From positions 25,828 to 89,827 of the forward strand of contig NZ_JAHUWK010000016.1 of the NCBI RefSeq assembly GCF_019219065.1: a stretch of DNA of 64,000 bases, in the 5' to 3' direction. The first letter of the stretch is position 1; each line of letters begins with the position of its first letter. The stretch comes from Duganella sp. sic0402. Its GTDB lineage: Bacteria > Pseudomonadota > Gammaproteobacteria > Burkholderiales > Burkholderiaceae_D. Of this stretch, positions 52,265 through 60,271 are shown piece by piece. The notes below the pieces were generated by a model. The model did not search any database, was not told the origin of the DNA, and was given only the letters and a program-made list of their open reading frames with translations. A program made the translations under genes and the position numbers.

Positions 52265-53250
52265 AGATTGAAGAAGCATTGGTCGCTCAACAGGCGGCGC
52301 AATTAGAACCAATAGAAGGGTTGGTTTTAAATTGGCAAGAAGACGAGACCTTGTATAGCCTGTTGGCCCGAAATCATCAGGTTCGTGGCGCGATGTCTCC
52401 TGAAGACACCATCAAGATGTTCTTTGGTTCGGCAAGCGGAGGAAGCCTCCACGAAGACCATAGCGAAATCGACATCTTCGTAGTAAGAACACAAGGTAGC
52501 CTGGGCACGGCGGAGCAGATCCTGGAGGAGCATACACTTTTCCGTTTTTTCCGGATGTTCATGAACAGTAACCAACTGAAGCAGGTGGAGTCAGGGAGAA
52601 GGTCTGCAAAAAAAATGCTGAATTTTCCCCTGGCGTTGCCTATTGGGGGTTTTCGGAATGTTCATCCGCTAAAGGGTTGCCCCGCATGCTGTAATGAGGA
52701 TATGGCGACGACGGGCATGCCTTACTGGCGATTGAGGCATCAGTATCTGGGTGTGTGGGTATGCTTTGAACATAACCGTCCTCTGCAGCTGACAACCCAA
52801 GTACCTACCGTACCACGGGGATTTCATTGGGTAACGCCAGATAGTCATAGTTTTGCCCCTATACATAATCATTTGGCAGATCCGGAATCTTTCGAAAAGT
52901 TTAAATGGATGGGTGAGTTCGTGCTGTCTTTGATTGCTGATTTCGATGCAGGCACTGATCGTGTGGAGTTCGAGCGTAGGCGGTTGAATTCTTACGCACG
53001 CGACTATGGACTACTTACGCCAAATGGCAGGCTTCGGAGTTATCGCACGGCGGGCGTATACAAGCTCATTACGAGCTTTAGTCAATTTGCAGAAACCTAT
53101 CGAAGTTGCAGGGAGTTTGATCGTCTACCAACTGAGTCTGAACTCATCTATCCGTTCTTATCGCGATATCTCAACTGCCAAAGCCAGCTTCGTCCGTCCG
53201 AGCTCTTGGTGCTGACCGCATGGGTAGTCTCATTTTTTGCGAACGCCTGA
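52243..53250 (+). CDS. TniQ/TnsD-like target-selection protein (copy 1, at transposon end)
   Basis: The 335-residue protein begins with a Lys-rich tail that overlaps a transposon-end repeat, then the TniQ start motif ETLYSLLARNH. A zinc site has CPAC (Cys146, Cys149) and CFEH (Cys174, His177) separated by GMPYWRLRHQYLGVW, the TniQ fingerprint. TniQ proteins bind DNA and recruit TnsC to the target. The C-terminus is short for TnsD and may be truncated; an in-frame +1 continuation lies at 53237. It reads inward from the element end and its promoter must overlap the TnsB sites. Confidence 0.82.
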   Translation: MKKNSRKKIEEALVAQQAAQLEPIEGLVLNWQEDETLYSLLARNHQVRGAMSPEDTIKMFFGSASGGSLHEDHSEIDIFVVRTQGSLGTAEQILEEHTLFRFFRMFMNSNQLKQVESGRRSAKKMLNFPLALPIGGFRNVHPLKGCPACCNEDMATTGMPYWRLRHQYLGVWVCFEHNRPLQLTTQVPTVPRGFHWVTPDSHSFAPIHNHLADPESFEKFKWMGEFVLSLIADFDAGTDRVEFERRRLNSYARDYGLLTPNGRLRSYRTAGVYKLITSFSQFAETYRSCREFDRLPTESELIYPFLSRYLNCQSQLRPSELLVLTAWVVSFFANA

Positions 53251-53736
53251 AGGAGATATCGCCCTTAATGGTTTACGTCACGCATATGCAGCCGCGATCA
53301 ATGAAATGGACACGCTTATGTCAGCTCAAGCAGGTACCGCAGACGGTCGGCGCCTGCGACCATCTTTCAAAACTTGGTGGGGAGTATGCGAGTATTCTCA
53401 TCACTGCCGTCAGCTGGTTTCATTTTAGCTCCCCCCATTCTTACGGGGTGCTGCCACCTGTCTTCACTGTTCGCCGCCATTCGTTCTTATGCACCGCCGC
53501 CGCTCAGGTCGGTGAGGTTTCGCGTATTATTCAGAGGAGCCAGATCATATCCCCGGGCCACTGGCCGAATTCGGCCAAGAACCCATAGTAGTCATAGCGC
53601 AGCACTCCTGCGAGTGGGTCAAAGTGTAAAGCGCCGTTGTTGTAAGTTTCGATTCCCAGAAGAGGGTAGCGGCCGTGCGCACAGAAGTCTCCCGCATGAC
53701 GAATAAAAATCTTTGATAAATGGGAGCGGCCTGATA
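53251..53736. other. Gap holding frame remnants between TniQ-1 and the kinase gene
   Basis: Plus frame 53237-53428 (from TTG: LRTPEGDIALNGLRHAYAAA...) is open for 63 codons and begins inside the end of the TniQ gene. On the minus strand, a frame ending at 53531 encodes protein-like sequence (HGRYPLLGIETYNNGALHF, LRYDYYGFLAEFGQWPGDM) with no start codon, apparently the 3' end of a lost gene. No intact gene is seen. Confidence 0.4.
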
Positions 53737-55467
53737 TTGAAAAGTATTGCTGAAATAAGTGTTGCCACGATCCAACCAGAAGACAGTCTGCCTACCTGGG
53801 TCAACGACAAAACGTGGAGAAGCCGCTGGAACGTGGAAGAAGCATTAACCGGAGGTGGTCAGGGCGATGTCTTCCGCGTCCGTAGATTTGCCGACGGAAA
53901 GATCGGCTTTCTGAAGGTGATCAAGGCCAAAACCGCTCCGGAACGCCGAGCTCGGTTTTTTCGCGAAGCAAGTGCGTACGATACCCTAGCGATTGAGGGC
54001 ATCCCCAAGCTGGTTGAGAGCAATGCTCATCTACACTCGAGTCCCGATATAGTCCCTTTCATCGTGACCGAATTTATTGTCGGGAAAACTCTGAGGTCCT
54101 GGCGCGAGTCAATGGTGTCAGTGTCTGTGGATCAGGCAATTTTAATCACGGTGCGCATCCTCGATATTCTTCAGGCTTGTCATCGGCAGGGCTGTGTTCA
54201 TCGCGACGTTAAGCCCGATAATATTATTGTTGAGCAAGGCGTAGCGACTAGCGTGTGGCTGCTCGATTTCGGGATAAGCCATCACAATCTTGCGGATGTC
54301 GACTTTCAGACCGAAGATTGGCAAGAAGTAGGCAATCGGTTTCTTCGACTTCCTGAGCTGTCAGCGGGAAGCCGGTCAAAACAAGATCCCAGGTCGGATG
54401 TGTCCTTTGCTGCAGGTATTTTCTTTTACCTGCTAACTGGAGAGCATCCCGACGTACTGGAAGACGAGGATGGCCGGATGCCTCATCAACGAAAAGGTGC
54501 CATGATGAAATTGCGGCAGGCCACATCGTCGCAGTTGGGACGGATATTGGCGCTGTTCGACGACGCTTTTACACCTCGAATTGCTGACCGGTTTGCTACT
54601 GTGCACGCGATGCGCGAACGGATGGACAGAATTATGCATGACCAAGAGCCAAATATGTCGCTTGATGCTGAGTTGGCTGCGCTGCGCGATGTGCTCGACA
54701 CTTCAGTTAATCGACGTTTGATGGAGACCACAGCTAAATTGAACGACGTGCTTCAGCGGGTGCATACGGTGTTCAAAGGTGTGAGTCAATCGCTTGGAGG
54801 CACGCTTGGAGTCGGTCAGTCCGGCTGGAGCGTTACCAGTGAGCGTGGCCAGAACACCTTATTTTTGTCGCGTCACGGAACAGCGGACCCTGTCTTGTCA
54901 GTGACGCATGAGGTGGTCGCTGCGGGCGAAGAGCTGGTTCTGCGGATGTCTGGAGAGACCGTGTACCGTACCGATTTTGCGGAGCCCGTCTTTGGGGAAA
55001 AATTTACGATTGTGATTCGGACTTGGCTGACGGCTCGGCTGCGGGATGTGCTGACGAATCCTAATGCGCTGCCACCCGAAGCCGATCTATTCCGGGAAGT
55101 CCGTCCACAGGGATCGTTGTCGGCGGCAGCAAGCGAAGCTACTCGCCGCCGATGCGCGATCCTTGCCTTCGTATACGATCCAACGCAGCCGGAGAGAGGG
55201 AAGCTACATTGGGCGCTCAACTACTTTTTGGAAAACCGGCGTACCCGTGCACTCATGAACGAAACTTTTGTCACGGCGCTTGTTCCGTTGGCCGCGATCT
55301 CCTCGATTTCTCCAGTTCTGGATCAACAATCAATGGAGAGGTCGCGATGGGTGTTGTTGGACCATGATCTCCGCATTCTGGAGCAGCATGTCATACAGGC
55401 CAATCCAGAGACTGCGGAAACAGTAATTGGCGATCTGGCTGTCCGTTATCCGGGAACTCGAGACTGA
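53737..55467 (+). CDS. Serine/threonine protein kinase with C-terminal thioredoxin-like region
   Basis: About 576 residues from a TTG at 53737 preceded by GGGAG; a TTG at 53713 is also in frame. The kinase domain (about residues 30-305) has the Gly loop GGGQGDVF, Lys in FLKVIK, VHRDVKPDN (catalytic loop) and LLDFGIS, so it should be active. A helical stretch follows. The C-terminal region (about 460-576) has RRCAILAFVYDPTQPERGKLHW, FVTALVPLAAISSIS and SRWVLLDHDLRILE, which reads like a thioredoxin-like fold. There is no membrane helix. It is convergent with the DUF4365 gene and is transposon cargo. Confidence 0.85.
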   Translation: MKSIAEISVATIQPEDSLPTWVNDKTWRSRWNVEEALTGGGQGDVFRVRRFADGKIGFLKVIKAKTAPERRARFFREASAYDTLAIEGIPKLVESNAHLHSSPDIVPFIVTEFIVGKTLRSWRESMVSVSVDQAILITVRILDILQACHRQGCVHRDVKPDNIIVEQGVATSVWLLDFGISHHNLADVDFQTEDWQEVGNRFLRLPELSAGSRSKQDPRSDVSFAAGIFFYLLTGEHPDVLEDEDGRMPHQRKGAMMKLRQATSSQLGRILALFDDAFTPRIADRFATVHAMRERMDRIMHDQEPNMSLDAELAALRDVLDTSVNRRLMETTAKLNDVLQRVHTVFKGVSQSLGGTLGVGQSGWSVTSERGQNTLFLSRHGTADPVLSVTHEVVAAGEELVLRMSGETVYRTDFAEPVFGEKFTIVIRTWLTARLRDVLTNPNALPPEADLFREVRPQGSLSAAASEATRRRCAILAFVYDPTQPERGKLHWALNYFLENRRTRALMNETFVTALVPLAAISSISPVLDQQSMERSRWVLLDHDLRILEQHVIQANPETAETVIGDLAVRYPGTRD

Positions 55468-55554
55468 TGGAACATATAACCAACCAAGACCAGTGGTGCG
55501 TCCATGTTCAGCAGCGTCTAAACATCAGCACAACGCGCCCGCAATCAATTAGTT

Positions 55555-57135
55555 TTATAAGTCCCTTGGATCAAAGGCCAATACTACGTCGTACGACGCG
55601 TTGTATTCCGCATCAATTTCGTCGATCGCAGTCATCAAGTCTTCCCGGGGTATTTGTTCGCCATCGCTCCGTACGACTGTCTTAACCAGCTCTTTCTTTG
55701 TGGAGTAAACGGTAAATCCACCGTCTGCATTAAGTAATGGCTTGCCTATCACGATAGCGAAGACACCGATCCAGACGTTACCGACAGGAGTCGTGAGGAA
55801 ATGCAGGCAGGCCCATTCTCTGCGTAGCTGAGCGAGCTGTTCGCTGGGTGGAATGTCTAGTTTGAATGAGAGGACATCCGTGTTTAATATCTTGTCCATT
55901 TCACCGAGACGTGTCGCAAAGTGCCATGCCTGATCGAGCGAGATGTGCACCGGGATCATTATCCTAAGCTTATCCAAAACGCGTATGCCACATTCGATAG
56001 CAGCCAGTTCCTCCTTCAGAGGAAAGCACATTCCAGGACTGGTCATGTTGAATGTCATCAGCACCTTAGTATCAACCAGGAATTCAACGCGGGTGCGCTG
56101 CCCTGCGGTAGAGAGCAATGACAAAAATTCTAGAAGGCGACTGAGTTCGCGGATTTCGATTTGGCGGGCATGCAAAGCCGCACTTGGAGCCGTTGCAAAT
56201 GTCAACGGCTGCGAGAGATCAAATGGATTGAAGATAAGATCAAAAAAATCGCAGGCAAGCCGAGTTCTCCGGTAGTGCTCAGGAACGCTCCGATTGAATG
56301 GCGAAGAGTACATCTTGACCTGGAAAGCATGCGATGGGCCAAGCTTGTCAGTTCGGCACCGCAGGAGGCCTTGACAGGTCGGTTCTAGATGAGGCATTTC
56401 CAGTCTGACATTATGGTCATTCCGGTGAGGGAGGGCACTTTTCTTTCCAAAGCGCTTTTTGTAAGTGACTAGTTCAGCAATCTCAACCGAGTCACCTAAT
56501 CCCAACGACATGTTTATTAACTTCGTCACATCTTCAGTGTTTTGCGAGGAGAACTCCACCACAGCGTGCCCGTCTTCAAACCCGACCATGCCCAGGTAAT
56601 CGATCTTGCTGGCAACATAAGCGGCCATATCAGCGCCGATGTGATGCCGCATCGAATCAGCAAGTGCTTTGCCGCTTACCGCTGGGAGCATATGAGATTC
56701 GTCATAAGAGACCGTCAAGCGTTTTTTATGCAAGAGGTGACGTTCTTGTCGTTGCTCTTCATCGTGCACCCGACTCAATATTACTCGTATCAGGTCGTGA
56801 TCTACATGCCGCACAAAAACGCGTTGTGCAGATTCTTTTCCATCAAACTCGATAAATACCAAGAACGCAGGCATAGGAGTAGTGGCCAACCTATGCAAGT
56901 TCGAAAGCTTAATCGAAAGTTTGCGGTTCTGATTGTCCGACGATTTGATTTGTACCTTGCAAGTGAAGGAAGACAGGTGAATACCCGACAATATGTCGTC
57001 CGGGTCACTCTCTCCGGCAAACTCCACTAGGAAGTCCCAGCCGTCCCGATCGATTTGCGATGGATTAGCAACCATCCCAGCGCTGGAGCTCCATAAACTA
57101 AAGAAACTCTCTCCCATCTTACCGAGATCCCGCAT
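55555..57135 (-). CDS. DUF4365 (PD-(D/E)XK-like) domain protein
   Basis: The 526-residue protein has an N-terminal DUF4365 domain: KMGESFFSLW (Glu9), RDGWDFLVEF (Asp34) and CKVQIKSS (Gln62-Ile-Lys64), the E-D-QxK pattern of this restriction-endonuclease-like family. The rest (about 170-526) is unassigned, with no membrane segments. DUF4365 is often found in defence-linked genes. The protein is encoded convergently with the kinase gene, 87 bp between stops, and is transposon cargo. Confidence 0.82.
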   Translation of the reverse strand: MRDLGKMGESFFSLWSSSAGMVANPSQIDRDGWDFLVEFAGESDPDDILSGIHLSSFTCKVQIKSSDNQNRKLSIKLSNLHRLATTPMPAFLVFIEFDGKESAQRVFVRHVDHDLIRVILSRVHDEEQRQERHLLHKKRLTVSYDESHMLPAVSGKALADSMRHHIGADMAAYVASKIDYLGMVGFEDGHAVVEFSSQNTEDVTKLINMSLGLGDSVEIAELVTYKKRFGKKSALPHRNDHNVRLEMPHLEPTCQGLLRCRTDKLGPSHAFQVKMYSSPFNRSVPEHYRRTRLACDFFDLIFNPFDLSQPLTFATAPSAALHARQIEIRELSRLLEFLSLLSTAGQRTRVEFLVDTKVLMTFNMTSPGMCFPLKEELAAIECGIRVLDKLRIMIPVHISLDQAWHFATRLGEMDKILNTDVLSFKLDIPPSEQLAQLRREWACLHFLTTPVGNVWIGVFAIVIGKPLLNADGGFTVYSTKKELVKTVVRSDGEQIPREDLMTAIDEIDAEYNASYDVVLAFDPRDL

Positions 57136-57644
57136 ACTCCTCCTTTCATCTTAATCGACGCCCATACATTCTTGCTCAGTTCGAGAACTGAGTAGTACCA
57201 CGATCAGCTCCCGAGCGTTTAGTGCTGCGGACGCGAGCATTTTGGGGCGCTGCTAGATCCAATTCTGATCCATAACTTTGACGCAGAACTACCAAAGAAT
57301 CAATATCCAGGGTACTCCATTTCGGCCTCTGCTTCATCAAGGTCTCTAGCATTCCTGTCAGTGAGAAGGTGTCGGAACCCGATGAGAATGGGTAGACGCG
57401 ACTTATAGGATCGAGCGGCGGAGATGGTAGTAATACCCATATGAGGCGAAACACTTTCCTATCGAGCTCTCGGTTGCGATCGGCCACAGTATGTACTCAC
57501 TGTGTTGAGACCGGAAGATGGGCGGCACGGTCAGCTTGAATAGTGGTGTTCCCACCCCTATACTGCTGCTTCCTCGCTGGACGTAGCATGTCATCTGGCG
57601 CAAATTAAATTAGTCTGTGCTGAGACGATGTATTGGACGCTTAA
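57136..57644. other. Gap between DUF4365 and TniQ-2 genes, with a small candidate ORF
   Basis: The region of about 510 bp divides the minus-strand DUF4365 gene from plus-strand TniQ-2 and should hold both promoters. The minus strand has one open frame of 103 codons (57176-57487, GTG start, no good ribosome binding site). No terminators or repeats stand out. Confidence 0.5.
57176..57487 (-). CDS. Possible small hypothetical protein
   Basis: A 103-codon frame starting at GTG encodes a basic protein with no recognised domain (RELDRKVFRLIWVLLPSPP, then SLTGMLETLMKQRPKWSTLDIDSLV). It lies 40 bp upstream of the DUF4365 gene on the same strand, so an operon is possible. There is no good ribosome binding site; it may be spurious. 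Confidence 0.3.
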   Translation of the reverse strand: MADRNRELDRKVFRLIWVLLPSPPLDPISRVYPFSSGSDTFSLTGMLETLMKQRPKWSTLDIDSLVVLRQSYGSELDLAAPQNARVRSTKRSGADRGTTQFSN

Positions 57645-58976
57645 TTGTTTTACCCAGCAATCATTTCCGACGAATTTCACGAAAGCTACTACGGGCGCTT
57701 TGTCAGTATTAATGCGCTGCCTGAGAAAGCACAAAACCTTTTCTCCGTTGTGCGATCACACATTCCTTTAAAAGAATTTTCAAGTAGTTCGCCGTCGATG
57801 ATTGAGCTGTTGGCCTATTGCGCGAACATGCCACTGCCTCAGTTTGTAAGGGCCCACACACTGATGCCATATCGTCGATGCGTCGCATCGCACAAGCCTG
57901 AGCTAATACACGGGGATGAGAATGACCGTGCAATGATTCGTTGCGCAAGCACTCGCCTGGCGAGACCCGGTGCTTATTTCTGTGTGGTGTGCGTTAATAA
58001 AGACATCAAGACGATAGGCATGAGTTACTGGCGCCGGTCACATCAGCTTCCTGGCATGTACGCGTGCCCCGAGCATGGGCAAGCTTTGCGTTATGTCGAG
58101 AAGAATAATGCGTTTCTCAGCCCACCGTCGACCTACGTTGACACCGCCTATCTGATCGATGACCAATGGGCGGTAGACAATCACGCGCATCCTGCCATAC
58201 GCCGTTTTCTCAGCCTCTCTCAGACACTGGCCTCTGGTGAGCGTCCATTTGAAGTGAGAAAAATCAGACCTTTACTGATGCAGCAGGCCAAGGCGATTGG
58301 GCTACGCGGTTTTTCGGCGGCCGGAAATGGCCTTTTAAGTGATTTGATCGTCGAGACATTTCCCGCTCAGTGGCTGGAGACGATTTTCCCTGGCCTGCCA
58401 TCCAAACCAGTTGGACACAAGATAGATCAAATTGATGGTGTTCTCTATCTCTCAACATGCTCGTCTTCAGTCGCCGCCTATATCCTGGCCTTCTGCGTAT
58501 TATTTGATTCGCCGAAGGCCGCGATGGATGCGTTATCTGCTGAGAGTTTAGCTGAGCCGTCGTCGCGTCGTAGACAGGTGTCCGAGTCGTTATCGGAGAC
58601 GTCCGTCGATCTAAAGTCCGAATATGTGCGTACGCGCGGAAACCATTTGCGAATTGCTCGGGAAAATGGATTGGAACTGCATACGGTCATCAACGGCCTG
58701 CGCGACAACGGTTTGCCCAATTTGACAACCAAAGGAAAAGATAAGAGTCGGTTGTTTGATGCGGTAGTTAACTTCTATTTGGGTGGACAAACGATGGCGG
58801 AAAGTGCGATAGTGGCCGGCGTCAAGCTGGAGGATCTTGAGCGAATTGTAAGGCACGCCGGCGCCGATTTAACTGCGATGCTAAAACGCATGGTTCGAAT
58901 ATCTGGCGCTACAAGAGCCGAGGCTCCACTAGGAAGCACTCGGCTGCCGCATTTAGTCCAATACCTACCAGATTAG
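57645..58976 (+). CDS. tnsD: TniQ/TnsD-like target-selection protein (copy 2)
   Basis: This 443-residue protein starts at a TTG at 57645. The zinc-binding TniQ core has FCVVC (Cys113, Cys116), GMSYWRRSHQLPGMYACPEHG (Cys141, His144). The N-terminal YYGRFVSINALPEKAQNLF resembles the TniQ N-terminus, and the C-terminal half (residues 290-443) is rich in basic helices (VRTRGNHLRIARENGLELHTVI) that may bind a specific attachment site. It is encoded on the strand opposite to tnsABC, converging with tnsC (34 bp apart), unlike the usual tnsABCD operon. Confidence 0.85.
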   Translation: MFYPAIISDEFHESYYGRFVSINALPEKAQNLFSVVRSHIPLKEFSSSSPSMIELLAYCANMPLPQFVRAHTLMPYRRCVASHKPELIHGDENDRAMIRCASTRLARPGAYFCVVCVNKDIKTIGMSYWRRSHQLPGMYACPEHGQALRYVEKNNAFLSPPSTYVDTAYLIDDQWAVDNHAHPAIRRFLSLSQTLASGERPFEVRKIRPLLMQQAKAIGLRGFSAAGNGLLSDLIVETFPAQWLETIFPGLPSKPVGHKIDQIDGVLYLSTCSSSVAAYILAFCVLFDSPKAAMDALSAESLAEPSSRRRQVSESLSETSVDLKSEYVRTRGNHLRIARENGLELHTVINGLRDNGLPNLTTKGKDKSRLFDAVVNFYLGGQTMAESAIVAGVKLEDLERIVRHAGADLTAMLKRMVRISGATRAEAPLGSTRLPHLVQYLPD

Positions 58977-59010
58977 ACACGCCCGTCGCTAAGGCCCTGG
59001 CGCTTTTTTC

Positions 59011-60261
59011 CTATCCGTTCTGCCAAAACGTGACCCAGAATTCGTGATCGCCGCGCAGCATATCGGAGAATTGCCGAATTCTGGTGGTGTCACGCGAGCG
59101 GATAGCTTCAATGGCGGGTTTGAGTGGCGACAGTAGCGTATCGGATGCTTTACGAAAATCGGATTCCTTGAGCTGATCGTCTTTGCGATTGAGAGCAACC
59201 CGGTGTGCTGCGACCCAAAGCGCGATGATGATGCGCATGATCCCACCTGAGAGTTCAACTATCAGGGAGGCTGCGGCGTCGCTATACTCAAGTCGCTTTA
59301 CGACATACTGATATCGCCAAAGCTCCTGCAAAAATCCGATATAAAAAACATCCTGCGGACTATCGATAGTTTTGAACAGATGATAGCCGCCGTTCACGAT
59401 TCGCTGCGTAGTGGCAAAGCGCGAAGTCAGCGCAACAATGCCGTCCGGCGTTCCTGAAGATATTGTAGCAGTAGGTCCGTTCATGAAATTAAGATACCAG
59501 CGTAGGCATTGATCTTCCACTACGCGCAGCTCTGGCCTCTCTTCTTCCTTGGACTTTGCCCTTCGCTTGGCGACTGTGGGGAGCTTGAACAGGTTCTGAA
59601 TCTCGTCGAAATGTACGACCGCAAGAAAGCTGCTACGCACAACTCTAGTCCACTCTTCCAGCATGGCCAGCCCTCGCATTCTGCTGCGTCCGCGGGAAAG
59701 CGTTTCGGTAAACCGATTGGTTCCGCATGCCAGGTCGGTTTCGTGCATAAGTGCGGCTGCAAAATCAACAGCAGTTCCCGATGAAGGGACCTGACAATAC
59801 AGCCACACAAGCTGCTGCACCGGCCGGGAGGCATTGGGAAAGTTCTCGTGAATGACGGTCTGAGGTTGCGTGCTCAGGACGTTGAGCGAGCTTGATGTCT
59901 TACCAGTTCCAGAATCACCGCCAACTAATGTGGACAAGGCTGATGGACGTGGCCTGCAGCCAAGGTTATCGCGCCTTAAGTATACCCAGTTAGCGGCGAC
60001 GCTTGGATTCTGAATACGAAGACTATCCATGACGAGGCCATCTACCGTATCGAACAGCCTTAGTTCTGTCGGAGACGGAATATGGAGTTCTCTCAAGGCC
60101 AGCAGATGAAGAAGGCGTATTTTTTTGGGTACCGATTCCATATCATCGCGCATAGGTGGGAGATACGTAAGCGCGGCCACCGCCTGCTCGCTTGAGAGTA
60201 TTGGCCGCAGGCCATCTTCAAGGATGTTTGGGCCAAAGGGATATTTGAGATCATTAGGCAT
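59011..60261 (-). CDS. tnsC: TnsC/TniB-like AAA+ ATPase
   Basis: This 416-residue protein has Walker A GGDSGTGKTSS (residues 114-124), Walker B FLAVVHFDEIQNL (Asp219, Glu220) and a sensor segment (ATISSGTPDGIVAL). It matches the TnsC/TniB transposition ATPases that link the target selector to TnsAB. ATG 60261 has AAGGAA upstream; a start at 60288 is also possible and would overlap tnsB. Confidence 0.87.
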   Translation of the reverse strand: MPNDLKYPFGPNILEDGLRPILSSEQAVAALTYLPPMRDDMESVPKKIRLLHLLALRELHIPSPTELRLFDTVDGLVMDSLRIQNPSVAANWVYLRRDNLGCRPRPSALSTLVGGDSGTGKTSSSLNVLSTQPQTVIHENFPNASRPVQQLVWLYCQVPSSGTAVDFAAALMHETDLACGTNRFTETLSRGRSRMRGLAMLEEWTRVVRSSFLAVVHFDEIQNLFKLPTVAKRRAKSKEEERPELRVVEDQCLRWYLNFMNGPTATISSGTPDGIVALTSRFATTQRIVNGGYHLFKTIDSPQDVFYIGFLQELWRYQYVVKRLEYSDAAASLIVELSGGIMRIIIALWVAAHRVALNRKDDQLKESDFRKASDTLLSPLKPAIEAIRSRDTTRIRQFSDMLRGDHEFWVTFWQNG

Positions 60262-60271
60262 GTTGGTTTCC

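Noticed and set aside
55467..55685. Short plus-strand frame after the kinase
   Set aside because: It overlaps the kinase stop and runs antisense into DUF4365; the sequence has no domain character.
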